A stretch of 64,000 bases of DNA, taken from Alisma plantago-aquatica. Taxonomy: Eukaryota > Streptophyta > Magnoliopsida > Alismatales > Alismataceae. The notes beneath the pieces were generated by a model that was given only the letters and a program-made list of their open reading frames with translations, was not told the origin of the DNA and did no database searches. The position numbers and the translations under genes were made by a program. Each line of letters begins with the position of its first letter. Position 1 is the stretch's first letter. The DNA is taken from positions 546,649,879-546,713,878 of the forward strand of contig OY856413.1 in NCBI GenBank assembly GCA_963693085.1. The letters are read 5' to 3'. Below are positions 1-11,602 of this stretch, one piece after another.

Positions 1-119
1 CTCTCAACAAAGCACAACAAAACCCTAATCACCACTTAAAGGTGATTAGCAAACATCAAAGCACCGAGATTAAGAAAAACAAACAGGGTAAACCCTAAAC
101 GCAGGTCAGGGTCCTTACA
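1..119 (-). repeat. Start of 3' LTR of Gypsy-A (cut by window edge)
   Basis: These 119 bases repeat 8633-8751 with two mismatches by eye. On the minus strand the LTR begins TGTAAGGACCCTGACC, giving the expected TG end directly after the polypurine tract. Confidence 0.92.
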
Positions 120-120
120 A

Positions 121-135
121 GCTAACCCCCTTCAA
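121..135 (-). promoter_or_regulatory. Polypurine tract of Gypsy-A
   Basis: The minus strand reads TTGAAGGGGGTTAGC just before the 3' LTR. This is the expected plus-strand primer position for an LTR retrotransposon. Confidence 0.6.
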
Positions 136-1817
136 GGGATTTTGTCCCCGAAATCTGAAGAGAAAAGTGAGGGATACTTCCTCCTCATCTCTTCCTCAAG
201 CTCCCACGTGGCTTCCTCAACGCCACGACGCTGCCAAAGAACTTTCACAAGAACCAGGTCCTTCCTTTTCAACTTCTTGATCCTTCTGTCAAGGATCGCC
301 ACAACACCTTCCTCGTAGGTCACATCTGCATCAAGCTCAACCTCAACTGGTTGTATCACTATGCTTGATTCCGGATGACTTTTCTTCAGCATACTTACAT
401 GAAACACCGGATGCAACCTATGCAACTCTGGAGGCAACTCTAACTCATAAGCTACCTTGCCAACACGTGCTTTGACTGAGTAAGGCCCCATATACCTGGA
501 AGCTAACTTACCCTTCCGCCCAAACCTCAACACACCTTTCCACGGCGAGACTTTAAGATACACTTTGTCTCCTACCTAGAATTCCAAAGGTCGTCGGCGA
601 TTAGCTGCATAAGACTTCTGCCTGTCTTGTGCCACCTTCAACTGTTGTTGTATCACCTTGATCTTCTCTGTCGTCTGCTGTACTAACTTGGGACCCAAAA
701 GCTGATACTCACCAGACTCAAACCAACACAAAGGAGATCTGCACTTCCTTCCATACAGAGCTTCATAAGGAGCCATGTCAATGCTCCGCTGATAACTGTT
801 GTTGTAGGCAAACTCTATCAAACTCAGATGTACATCCCAGTTGCCTAAAAACTGCAAAACACAAGCTCGAAGGAGATCTTCTAAAGTCTGAATAGTCCTT
901 TCAGACTGTCCATCTGTATGCGGGTGAAAAGTTGTACTGAACCTCAACTGCGTTCCCAACGCTCTGTGCAACTGTTCCCAAAAGTGACTCGTAAACTGAG
1001 GACCTCTATCAGAAACTATCGTTGCTGGCACACCATGTAAACGTACTATCTCATCCACATACACTCGAGCTAGTTTCTCAGCTGTATACGTTGTCTTTAC
1101 TGGTAGAAAATGGGCAGACTTAGTCAATCTGTCCACTATCACCCAAATGGAATCATGATTCCCAGCTGTCCGGGGTAGACCAACTACGAAATCCATGGTT
1201 ATATGATCCCATTTCCACTGCGGTATCGGCAAAGGTTGCAACATACCTGCCGACTTCTGATGTTCAGCCTTCGCTTGCTGACACACCGCACATATTGCCA
1301 CGAACGCAGCTACATCTCTCTTCATACCGGGCCACCAAAACAAGTCCTTCAGACTATGATACATCTTAGTGACACCTGGATGCATCACATACATCGATGT
1401 ATGTGCTTCCTCAAGCACCAACTTCCTCAGATCATCAGCATCTGGAACCACCATCCTATCTCGATAGCAAACTAGCCCATCTTCAGACTCATGAAACCCA
1501 TCACACTTGCCGCTACCGAATTCTGATCTGATCAACTGTACCGCATCATCTGTCTGATGTGCATCCTTGATCTGCTGTCTCAACGTAGGCTTAACTTGCA
1601 TCTGTGCGAAAAGACCAGACAACAAAGAAACTTCCATCTGCACATTCATCTGTCGCAGAGAAACAAACATATCTCGTCTATGGCATACCAGAGAACTCAA
1701 CTGTGCCTTCTTTGAAGAAAGAGAGGAAGAAGACTTTCTGCTAAGCGCATCAGCTACCACGTTCTCCTTACCAGGATGATACTCGATAGTGCATTCATAA
1801 TCATTGATCAACTCCAT
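132..1817 (-). pseudogene. Gypsy-A RNase H tail, integrase and chromodomain, with internal stop
   Basis: The segment starts with the RNase H tail (VVADALSRK). It continues with the HHCC zinc-binding region (HPGVTKMYH ... CAVCQQAK), the integrase core (first Asp in ITMDFVVGLP, second in VSDRGPQF, Glu in GQSERTIQ) and a GPY/F module (YMGPYSVKARVG ... LHPVFHVSML). The C-terminal part, from VVAILDRRIKKL to ATWELEEEMRRKYP, fits a chromodomain, which in this lineage guides integration into heterochromatin. A TAG at 576-578 in the same frame separates the core from the GPY/F-chromodomain part. The three core acidic residues are present. The family is clear; loss of function is inferred from the stop. 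Confidence 0.9.
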
Positions 1818-3626
1818 CCATCGTCGCTATCGCATGTTCAACTCTTGCTGCGTAAAGATGTACTTCAGATTCTTATGATCCATAAAGATCTGACACACTT
1901 CCCCATAAAGATAGTGTCTCTAAATCTTTAACGCATGAACCACTGCTGCCAACTCCAAATCATGAGTCGGATAGTTCTCTTCATGCTTCTTGAGCTGTCG
2001 CGAGGCAAAAGAAACTACATTATCTTCCTGCATCAACACACAACCTAAACCTTCCTTAGAAGCATCACAGAAAACAACATAGCCTTTCCCAGGCTCTGGC
2101 AAGATCATCACTGGAGCACTGGTCAACTTCTCTTTCAAACTTTGAAAAGCTTGCTGACATCGATCATCCCAAACAAAAGGTACATCCTTCTTGGTCAACT
2201 TCGTCATTGGCAACACGATCACACTGAAGTCCTTGATAAACCTCCGGTAGTATCCTGCCAAACCAAGGAAACTACGAACTTCTGTCGGCGTCTTTGGTTG
2301 TTCCCAATCCGCAACGGATTCCACCTTCTTCGGATCTACTTTGATACCTTCAGCAGATATCACATGACCCAAGAAAGCCACCTCATTCAACCAGAACTCA
2401 CATTTACTAAAATTGGCATACAACTGATGTTGACGAAGAAGAGTCAACGCTCGACGAAGATGTTGCTCATGCTCTAGCCTATCTCGACTATAGATCAAGA
2501 TATCATCTATAAAGACTACAACAAACTGATCTAAGAACGGACGAAACACTCTGTTCATCAAATCCATGAAAGCAGCAGGTGCATTGGTTAACCCAAACAG
2601 CATAACCACGAACTCGAAATGACCATACCTCATCCTGAAAGCTGACTTTGGTATGTCACCCGCCTTTATCCTCAACTGATGATATCTAGACCGTAGATTG
2701 ATCTTTGAGAACACTGTAGCACCACGCAACTGATCAAACAGATCATCTATCCTTGGCAACGGGTATTTATTCTTGATCGTGACCTTGTTCAACTGCCGGT
2801 AATCCATACACAACCGCATCAAACCATCCTTCTTCTTAACAAACAACACGGGAGCACCCCACGGCGACGTACTCGGTCGGATAAAACCTTTCTCCAACAA
2901 CTCTTGCAACTGCTTCTTCAACTCTGCCATCTCTTCTGGAGCCATCCTATATGCTGACTGTGCAACTGGCTGCGTTCCCAGAACCAGATTGATCTCGAAA
3001 TCAATCTCTCGAGGTGGAGGAACACCAGGAAACTCTTCGGGAAACACATCTGCAAACTCTCGAACCACTGACACCTCCTCAAGACTAGGACCCTTTGCCT
3101 TGGTAACCACAACGGTATCCACCACTTGAGCTAAGAACGCCTCACATCCTTGTCGTAAAAACTTGTCTGCCACCATAGCTGATACCAAACACGTCGGAAG
3201 AATCTTCCTATCTCCCCGGAAGATACACTTCTCTCCAGCAACATCAAACACTGCCTGCTTGGAACCACAGTCCAAGACAACCTTGTACTTCTCTAAGGTA
3301 TCCATCCCAAGGATAACATTGAAACCATGCATATCAAGTGGTATGAGATCCACTTGGATGCGATGTCCCGAAAAAGACAAAACACAAGATGGGCACTCTT
3401 CTCGAAGCAAAGAGGAACCATCAAGAGGGGTTTCTAACAACAAGCTATCCTTCTTACAACTAACAGGTAAACAACAGTTTTCAAACATACTATAGGCGAT
3501 AAAAGAGTGTGCAGCACCCATGTCAACCAAAACAGATATAAAGCAAGAAGAAGACATATAAGAATGAAATAACTCCATCTGACCTGTCACCACTCGCGGG
3601 TTGACTATCGCCTCCGGCTGATTCAT
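1818..3626 (-). pseudogene. Gypsy-A protease, reverse transcriptase and RNase H
   Basis: The order is retropepsin ([10 protein letters not shown]), reverse transcriptase ([23 protein letters not shown]) and RNase H ([14 protein letters not shown], then [17 protein letters not shown]). The FxDD box is intact, but the first catalytic Asp of the polymerase motif is Asn ([10 protein letters not shown], codon 2697-2699), and the protease triad reads D-M-G instead of D-S/T-G. Stops lie at 1920-1922, where the family has Trp, and 1827-1829, where the family has Gln. Most of these changes can be explained by C-to-T or G-to-A transitions, as expected for a methylated, silenced copy. The enzyme is dead by several independent lesions. 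Confidence 0.9.
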
Positions 3627-4832
3627 AGCATATAATCGAGCCGTAGCTTGCTGTCCACGACCTCTACTTCCTTGAGAAGACGATCCAGCCTGAGACGCCT
3701 GACCGCGTCCTCGTCCTCTGCTACAACTGGCCTATGGTCTCTCTGAACTCTGAAAACTCTGCCTCGGTTGCTGCGTCACTTCAACATCTCTATTCGGACA
3801 TTGTAACTTGAGATACCCATTCTGTCCACAAAGATAGCAAGTCCTGTCCTCAAACCGTGACCTAGCTGGTCCTGTCACTACCACAGAAGCTGAACTGTGC
3901 GCCTTAGAAGGTGAAGAAATGTAACTTTTCCCCTTACTCGGAGACCACTGAGAGGGCACACCAGAACTTCTCATCATTGACGGTGCTGAAAACCTAGGCT
4001 TCTTGAAGCCACCAAACCTCCGTTCTTGCAACTGAGCAGGTCTTTTAAGAGACATAGACTCTCTTTTCTCTCGTATCGTCCTCTCGATTCGTCGAACTGA
4101 TTCCACGAACGTAGCAAACCGCTCTCGATTCTCCAACGCATACACTGGGGTTTTCAACTTAGCACTCAAACCCTTCTCGAAACGTCTGATCCGTTCCTTG
4201 TCTGTTGCTGCCATGTGAGGACAAAACCTCAACAAATCCATAAACTTGGCTTCATACTCGGTGATGTTCATCATTCCTTATCTCAGGTTCTCGAACTGAC
4301 TAACCTTCTCATCCAGATACGTCTTGGGAAAGTATCTGGTGACGAACTCACGTCGAAACACTTCCCAACAGATCACCTCACCAGGCCGCTTCTCTTCTTC
4401 GATGGTCCACCAGTGACCAGCACTACCCTTCAGAAGGTAGACAACATGCTTTACCTTGTCTGCTTCAGGGATGTCAAGGATCCAGAAAGCCTTCTCGAGA
4501 CTTGTCAGCCACAGATCTGCATCTGCTGGATCAGCCGTTCTAGCATAATACGAAGCTCCAACTCGGCAAAGCCGCTCGAAGGTCTTCTCAATACCTGATG
4601 CTTCTCCATGGGGAACCTGTGCTCTCGGAGGAGGCACTGGTAATCGCTCAACCATGAGATTCATCGTAGCCATTAACTGTACCATAAGCTGTTGGTAAGT
4701 AGGATGTTCAAGTATGGCTGGGTTAGGTTGGGGGACCTCAGGCACCCGATCTTCATGTGCATGTCCATATGCTCCATCAACCAAAGCAGCATCACTGTAC
4801 TCAGCAGAGTGTTCTTCATGGTTTCCAGACAT
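3627..4832 (-). pseudogene. Gypsy-A gag with damaged zinc knuckle
   Basis: The chosen start is the ATG at 4830-4832, because the longer open frame upstream overlaps the primer binding site. The protein has the retrotransposon gag core (WLTSLEKAFWIL, GHWWTIEEEKRPGE, FVTRYFPKTYLDEKVSQF), a basic Ser/Pro-rich linker, and a CCHC knuckle CYLCGQNGYLKLQC in which the expected His is Tyr. Stops are at 4278-4280 (TAA after FENLR) and 3732-3734 (TAG). The Arg/Gly-rich stretch RGRGRGQ follows the second stop and joins to protease in the same frame, so gag and pol were one continuous reading frame. The His-to-Tyr change is a single transition. Confidence 0.88.
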
Positions 4833-4927
4833 CTTGACTTTTCTTCCGCAGAGGGCAGAAGATATTGTAAGAAAACCTGGACACTCATAAGAACAACTCA
4901 ACCTAGTCCTAAATCCCTGTAGACTCA

Positions 4928-4950
4928 GCGAACCTAAATATCTGATACCA
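4928..4950 (-). promoter_or_regulatory. Primer binding site of Gypsy-A (initiator Met tRNA type)
   Basis: The minus strand reads TGGTATCAGA, matching the complement of the initiator Met tRNA 3' end, and then drifts from the match. It lies five bases inside the LTR boundary at 4956. Confidence 0.75.
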
Positions 4951-6959
4951 AAACTTGTGGCAACACATCCCATTATCACACAGATAATGAGGTGTTATGC
5001 GAAAACGTGCGGAAATCACCATAACCACAGATTATGAAAATACGGGTTAATTAAAACCGATTGCGGAAAATTGATAAACTATGAAACTATTACTTTCCAG
5101 TCCTCATCCTGCACAAAAACACGTCATATATACATACATGAGATCTGATATGTGATTACAGCTTACTAGAACAGCTGTCCATCCATCACATGAGTTCACC
5201 ACCTGTTCATATACATAGAGGCCCGCATCCGGCCAACAGTAGGATATATAAAACATTATCGATCGTTCATCGTGAATCAACGTCAAAACACTTCCAAGGA
5301 CTTGAGAGTACAGGGATGACTCTAGACTCTACTACAAAACATCCAAAACAGCAGCATATCCCTCACTTGCCTTCTACTGCTCGCCTAGCTGCTCGGCCGC
5401 AACACCACGACCACGACCACGTCTACCTCGACCACCTGAAAACCAGCGGAGTGAGACAATCGAACATTGTCCCAGTGGGAAACATAACTCCCCACTGTAA
5501 CTACAAACCTCAATAAGATAAACCATAACAGCAGATAACTATTAACAGGTATAACTAGAGCAGTCTATATAGAGCAAGGCTATTCTTATCGACAAGCTTA
5601 CCCGCTGTACAACGCATATAACCAGATATTTCTCAAAAGGGACGTGATTGACAAGATAAAATATATCACTGTGTAGCATGATCATCAGAACCAAGACATA
5701 TGACCACATAACCTGATTATCAAGATACGACATACTGCCACATACTTGATGAATATAGAAGTACCTGCAGATATACCAGAATTAAATACACAAACAAGGC
5801 CTCAACCAATGTTTCGTGTTTATCTTAAGCAGTAAATACTAAACGGCTGTATTACGTATTATTATGTCCCAAGGATTTGAATCGTACCATTCAAATCCAA
5901 CCTCTGGCTGCGAAGCCCAAGACTGGTGCCATACAATGGTCAGTGGAAGAGCCAGACTCCACGACCTCCCACCTCATGGTCAGTACACGAGCACAACACA
6001 AGCATGACCTTAGTCACATGCTGAAGTGGTCTAAGCCACTGGGTCAGCTCCATAGGCTACCCTCACTCTAGCCCGCCTTGGTACAGGTCTCGGCGGTAGT
6101 ACAATTGAGCCACGGGCCTGATCACCGTGCTCTGAGCCATGAACGCATTCATGCTCTTCACATCACATATCCTGAGCCATGGGCCTGTTCACCATGCTCT
6201 CTATACGTATCTGAGTCTGTAACTGAAGTTACACTCTCACCTCCTTACTTTAGGCTAGGAGTAACCTCGCATATTCAACAATATGCGCTCCGGGTTAACC
6301 CGTAGGAGAACTCGTTTCACCATCACCAAGTCCTGACAATGATGGATCTATGGCCAGGGCAAACTACATGATATGATTTCACTGTGATTAATTAGTATCT
6401 CTTAGATGGATTGCAGGATTCAACCAAGTTATATAACATGCAAGATATATCAGAAAGTAAAGAACATTATATTATTATTGAAACCACATCAACCTGATCC
6501 ATCACAAGGATCCAACATCAGATGTTACCACTTGGCCTCTTGCCAACCATCCAGATCCGTCTCAAGGATCCAACATCACATGCCATGGGATCTCAATCCC
6601 TCATCATGTATCGTCACTGCCTCTCAAGGCTCACCTCACTATCATGGGACCAACACATCACATATATAATCTCATAGAACAATTATCAAGGTAATGTTAA
6701 TTATCACATATGTCACATAGCCCTTTCATGGCTACACATCACCTGCATGGTTAGGATGTATAATAACCATAGATTCAACATAAATAGTATGCTCATTATC
6801 ATGAACTATCATTCAAGATACTTTATTCCTTATTATTACACTATTTGATGGTCAAGCTTGTTAACCACATTATTAACAAACCATACTGATGCTTACCCGT
6901 AGCTCAAGATTATATAAACAATCAAGGTATTCACTTTATATAAAAGCATGTTGAATATA

Positions 6960-7340
6960 CAGAGAAAACACTACGGTTACCAATATCATTACTGTTACCA
7001 TCCACTATCATCATCATTACCTTTGTCATCAAGCCGCCATTAATGTAACTACCATTAATCATTGCCATTAACAATTAAGCATAAGACCTATATTATGCAT
7101 ATCGATACTACTCTTGTTACCATTATTTCCATTATCAACATCATCATCTACTATCATCTTTATTGCTATGCTATTAAGAAAACTATTAATGTAACTGTCA
7201 CTTAGTATCATTATTACCAACGTTCACGTTACAACTAACACCATCAACATTATTAACATTTTTGCTATCATCCATATTGTATTATTAACATAATTTCCAT
7301 CATTAGTACTATTATGTTATTGTTATCATTACTTAAGCAA
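6960..7340. repeat. Low-complexity ATT/ATC/ACC triplet-rich tract inside the LTR
   Basis: About 380 bases are dominated by TTA, TCA and CCA triplets (runs such as CATCATCATTACC). It is not a clean microsatellite; it looks like an old decayed triplet repeat. Confidence 0.6.
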
Positions 7341-7559
7341 GGCATCACCAACGTTATTTGTATATAACCAACACTTCCATGGTACAAGGGGCCATCCCTC
7401 ACTACCACCCATCATAACCCCCACTAAAAACCCATCTTAACCCTCACTCAAACTCAGCTTTCAACGGCAGGCACAAAGGGTGCAGCAACGCTGCGTTGCA
7501 CCCTACCCCGCGAGACAACGTCACAAGGGGGGGGGGGTCGCGCGTCAGGGAGAGAAGAG

Positions 7560-8130
7560 AGTGTCGCGCGTCAGCACTATCGGGCAACGCCCGTTGCCAC
7601 AACCCTACCGGCCGACACTCAAGGAGGCGTGATGCCCATCACATGGCTGATGCCCGATACTCCTACCAAAATGGCCAGGTCATCACAAAGGAAAAACAAC
7701 AAAGAGAGAGAAAGGATGGAGAGAGCACATCCCCAAAACGTGCCACAAGCAGATACCAGCCTAACGGTCGATACTCATCAAAAAGAAGGGGCATGACGCC
7801 CGACACCGACCCCACCTATCGGCCGTCACAACCCGAGGGGTATCGCCCGTCACAGGGCTGACACCCGATACAAACGCAAGGCTGACGCCCGTCAGGCCTG
7901 TCACCCAACACACACTTCCCCCATATCGCCCAACATAGATATATCGGCCACCAAAGGTACAGAACAAGGAACTACTAATCATATGAATAAGAACATAACT
8001 AGAAGTAAAGGAGTTAGGGTTAGAAGCTATGCAACCCGCCTTGAAGCTCCAAGGAAGAAGAAGAAGCACTCCAGCTCCAAGGGGTATCGTCCTCCAGCTC
8101 CAAGGAAGATGTATCGGCCAACACAGCAGC
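7560..8130. repeat. Dispersed short GC-rich motif in the LTR
   Basis: Variants of GCCCGATAC, TATCGGCC and CGCCCGTCAC recur many times at irregular spacing. This resembles a degenerate minisatellite. A 9-10 base G run lies just upstream, near 7528. Confidence 0.4.
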
Positions 8131-8751
8131 AAGGGAAGGGATATCGTGCACTCAAGGTGGAGGAGAGACCAAAAGAGCAAAGGAAACTAAGGCAAGGGAA
8201 AGTGTTGTATACATAGAAGGAAGGGGAGGAGAAACCAAGGTACAACCATGCCATGTGTCGTCCACCCAAGGGACACTTTTCCTAGGGTTCCAGCCAACAC
8301 ACTAGCAAGGCATGGGACACTTGTCCAAAACATGCACCAGGTGTCCACTGCACCTGACCAAGCATCATGGGCGACACAAGCAGCAGCTCTGCTGGGCGAC
8401 ACACCAGCCTGCTGGGCGACACAAAGCAGGTCTTGGCCGACACAGGCTCAAGCAAGCCCAACCCAGGAACCTCAAGGCCCAAACAAGCTCAACTCAGGCC
8501 CAGAAAACTCAAACAACAAGCCCAAGCCTTCCTCTCAACCCTAGAGGAAGCAAAGAGGGGAAAACATCCCACAAGACGGCAAACTTGCACACAAAACCCT
8601 AAACTTGGGTTATTTGCAAGTAGCCCCTCGAACTCTCAACAAAGAACAACAAAACCCTAATCACCACTTAAAGGTGATTAGCAAACATCAAAGCACCGAG
8701 ATTAAGCAAAACAAACAGGGTAAACCCTAAACGCAGGTCAGGGTCCTTACA

Positions 8752-9586
8752 AAAACTCTATGTGAGGTTCCTATTCTATAGTTGAGTGCTTCCTACAACC
8801 TCCTCTCTCTCTCTAAGCTTAATCACTTGCTACATCCATTAGAGTGAGTAGAAAATCTATAAGAGAGCTAGTCCTACATGTATATCTTGTGAGGCTCTCA
8901 CTTCCACCACCTCCCTTTCTCTTATTTCAATCATGAAGATGAAGGATCTCTCTATTGGCTAAGAGAGGTGAAGAAGAACAAGGGAAGGCATCCCTTGGTG
9001 AAGATCAAGGCTGAAGACTTGGAGCTAGAGTGGGTAAGCCCTTGGTGAAGGAAGAAGACTACTTGCTCAAGTGGGTAAGTCCTTGGTGAAAGCTTCTTTG
9101 AGTGAAGGTGAAGTCAAATACGGAAGATCCAAGAAGAGTGGGTAATTTCTACAAGGCTGAAGACTTGTGCAAGAGTAGGTAAGTCCTTGGAAGAAGGCCG
9201 AAGACTCCTTGCAAAGTGGGTAAGTCCTTGGTAAGGTTGAAAACTCTTTGTATTGGATAGGTAAGTCCTTTATTTGGTCATGTATTATAAGTCTTATGAA
9301 TGAATATAAGAATGGAATGGTTAGAAAATCCTAGAGGTTGACCTCTCTAGCTAAGTAGACTAACATACTTCTAGTTTGAAGTGTGGAACCGCTCTAAATA
9401 GCTTGTCTACTTGTGTTTGCTCAATCTCTCTCATCCTTTCTATGCATGTTTTAGTTACACTCAAATTACCTATTTAGCAACCTTATCTTATTATATATTT
9501 TGAAGGTCTAATGTATTTTGTTTAAGTGCTTTCAGCTCTATTCACCCCCCTCTAGAGCATCTAATCACCCACATAGGATCCAACAA
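8752..9586 (+). repeat. Right part of a Copia-type LTR (SIRE-like end)
   Basis: The segment ends with TATTCACCCCCCTCTAGAGC followed by GGATCCAACA, the typical 3' end of SIRE/Maximus-type Copia LTRs. No primer binding site follows at 9587, so this is a solo LTR or a 3' LTR, not a 5' LTR. The left part is missing exactly where Gypsy-A ends, which suggests Gypsy-A inserted into it. Its other half would then lie left of the window. Confidence 0.6.
9028..9265 (+). repeat. Minisatellite with GTGGGTAAGTCCTTGGTGAA-type units in the Copia LTR
   Basis: About six imperfect copies of a 45-50 bp unit are centred on GTGGGTAAGTCCTTGG and separated by GAAGACT-containing spacers. Confidence 0.7.
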
Positions 9587-11173
9587 CTTGAACGCTTTAC
9601 TTTTCGAATCACTAGTAGTGTTGAGATTTCACCTACAAAAACATGTATAGCATTGAACGACACTCGTGATTACGTGTCATGGACAACTAGAAAAACATGA
9701 CTTTGCGTCAGTGTGTCTCTGCACCTAGTTATTAGCTGGTAAACAGACTGATGGCCATAGTAAACAAGTCAAATTAGTAACAGTAGTTTGATACTTTGTT
9801 GACCCATTGTTCCACTTCATTAGATTTCAAAGTATACGTGGGTTCAATGGCAAACACCAAACCAACTCTCATCTCCAGTGGCTTCCCCTATCTGTCTTCC
9901 CATATTGAACCCATAACACGTGATTCCTGGGCATGATTTCCTGCTGAACGTGAATGGATTGACTCAAAGTGGTAACCTCTTAACTAGCACTAGGAATCTA
10001 TCAACTCGGAACACGAGCGAATTGAAGCTTCCATACATTTACCAGCACCCGATCGTACTGGCATGCATGCATAGGCAGATACATTTGCAGTGATAATTAT
10101 AGATTTCCTTGTCAGGCTTTCGTAACTGAGGCGCAGCCCTTTGGGACCTTCCCCAACATCTCCAAGTACTTGAGTGAAGAGATTAGCATCAGCGGATCAA
10201 TGTCGTTTGTGGTAACTGCTTATCTCCAACCATCGACGACTCTGCGTTTAGTTCATCTCAGAGTGGCCGTTGAGTTCAAGTGAACCATTGTTGATCTCCA
10301 GAATCAATGGCCTCTCTCCGTACTACTGGTATTAGTGTCAAGCTTCCCCGACAGTATCTCCAACCTGTCAGCATGGTTGTCTGTGAAGCTCCACCGGCTG
10401 ATACGCACAACAAAGTTTTCTTTCTTTTCTCCGGTTCACTGACCCGGGCTGGAGAGTTGCTTCGACGCATTCAACTTGAATGCCCAGTTACTCTAGACTT
10501 CTGCCAGCAGAGTACGTGTCACTCGGGTTTGGTGGGACAGCCCCGGTACAGCAAGAGCTGAGACAGCAAAATTGAACCCCAACCAGGACTGACCCTAATC
10601 GAAATGCTAACAAATCTGAGAAATTTCAAATATGGTCAAGTACATGTAAAAGTTGTATGTAAAAACGCTAACAAATCTGAGAAATTTCAAATATGGTCAA
10701 GTAGTTTTTACGTACAGCTTTTACATGCTTAATTGCATTAAGAGGGAGGTAGGTGACTAACTGCAAAAAGAAAAAAAAATTCACCTACTCGGTTAGGGTA
10801 GTTGACAAAAAGCAGGTTAGAGGGGGTAATTTGGAATTCTAGAATAAAGGGAGGGGGTTGGCTAGGATTATAGAAAGGAGAGGGAGTATCCTGGAATTAT
10901 AAAAAAGTGAGGGGGGTTTTAGCAAAAAAACTCAACATGCAGCTAGCTAGGCAAACGAAACCAGCCACTTACCAGTACTTGCCGTTTCTCTCTTCTGTCT
11001 CTACTAGAACATCGGCAGTGATGTAAACAGGACATCGACATGTCTGCAGACACGTATCCTTCTTTCTCGATCTCTAATTAAGCGCCTGCTCGCTCGAGTG
11101 AATATGTGTGATCCTCCTTATGCGTGTCTGTTTAGTTTCCTTTCCTGATTTGCTAGTTTTGCTACCTAGCTCC
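9587..11173. other. Intergenic region upstream of the oxidase gene
   Basis: I see no supported gene here. The short open frames at 10276-10561, one on each strand, show no domain I recognise. There is a direct-plus-inverted repeat at 10606-10727 and purine-rich, poorly complex DNA from 10740 to 10930. The last few hundred bases probably hold the promoter of the downstream gene. Confidence 0.5.
10606..10727. repeat. Direct repeat nested in a 24-bp-arm hairpin
   Basis: A 37-base sequence at 10606-10642 is repeated at 10667-10703. The second copy is flanked by inverted arms at 10643-10666 and 10704-10727 that differ at two positions. The arms start CATGTAAAAG and end CTTTTACATG. Confidence 0.8.
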
Positions 11174-11180
11174 TATAATA
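11174..11180 (+). promoter_or_regulatory. Possible TATA box of the oxidase gene
   Basis: TATAATA lies 107 bases upstream of the start codon and is followed by a pyrimidine-rich leader. The position is reasonable for a plant core promoter; this is inference from position and motif only. Confidence 0.4.
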
Positions 11181-11287
11181 CACAACAGTCGACGCACTCC
11201 ATCATCCCACTCACTCGACATCATTGCCATCTCTCACTCCTTTGGATCTTGAGTTCTCGATCTCTTGTGACTTGAGCAAGCTGACAC

Positions 11288-11602
11288 ATGGACGTCGACT
11301 GCAGCCGGAACAACCCTGACCTACTGCTCAAGGCCGGCGCCAGGGACGCCCCTGTCGTCATGCCCGAGGCCAGGATCATCATGGACGACGATCTCAGTTT
11401 CTCCGATGGCATTTCGCCGCCGCAGGAGCCGGCGGTCATGCAGCCCAACCACAGCCTCACTTCCCGGGAAATGAAATCCTTGCTGGCCATCGTCGACACG
11501 TTCCTCCCGTCTCTCGACGCCCCTGAGGGATACCCCCCGGGCCACGACGACGTCCAGACCTTCTACCGGACATCCGCATCCATGCTCGGAGTCCACGAAA
11601 TC
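11288..11602 (+). CDS. FAO: FAO exon 1
   Basis: Exon 1 holds 105 codons from the ATG to GVHEI, followed by donor GTAAGT at 11603. It carries the N-terminal family region SLTSREMKSLLAIVDTFLPS. The start is the first ATG after the TATA-like site and a stop-free leader is not required. Confidence 0.85.

Larger units (their letters stand above)
1..8751 (-). mobile_element. Gypsy-A: Tekay/Del-like chromovirus LTR retrotransposon, decayed
   Basis: A Ty3/Gypsy element read on the minus strand. From right to left it has a 3.8-kb LTR, a degenerate initiator-Met primer site, gag with a zinc knuckle, protease, reverse transcriptase, RNase H, integrase with GPY/F module, a chromodomain-like tail, a polypurine tract and the first part of the other LTR. 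The gene order, chromodomain and very long LTR point to the Tekay/Del lineage of chromoviruses. The left LTR is cut by the window edge, so the target duplication cannot be checked. All coding segments share one frame but are interrupted by five stop codons (4278-4280, 3732-3734, 1920-1922, 1827-1829, 576-578). I see no frameshift. It is therefore a non-functional copy. Confidence 0.93.
4956..8751 (-). repeat. 5' LTR of Gypsy-A (3796 bp)
   Basis: The LTR is bounded by TG at 4956 and CA at 8751, with its right 119 bases repeated at the window start. It has no credible gene; the short open frames in it show no family signal. It contains an AT-rich stretch built of ATT/ATC/ACC triplets and a GC-richer stretch of variants of ATCGGCC and CGCCCGTCAC. 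LTRs of 3-4 kb are usual for Tekay/Del elements. Confidence 0.88.

Noticed and set aside
5190..8660. Many short open frames in the Gypsy-A LTR, including overlapping ones at 8187-8660
   Set aside because: They lie inside an LTR, overlap each other on both strands, are low in complexity and match no family I know.
10276..10561. Possible small gene upstream of the oxidase (frames on both strands)
   Set aside because: Short, no domain, no start or promoter context that stands out.
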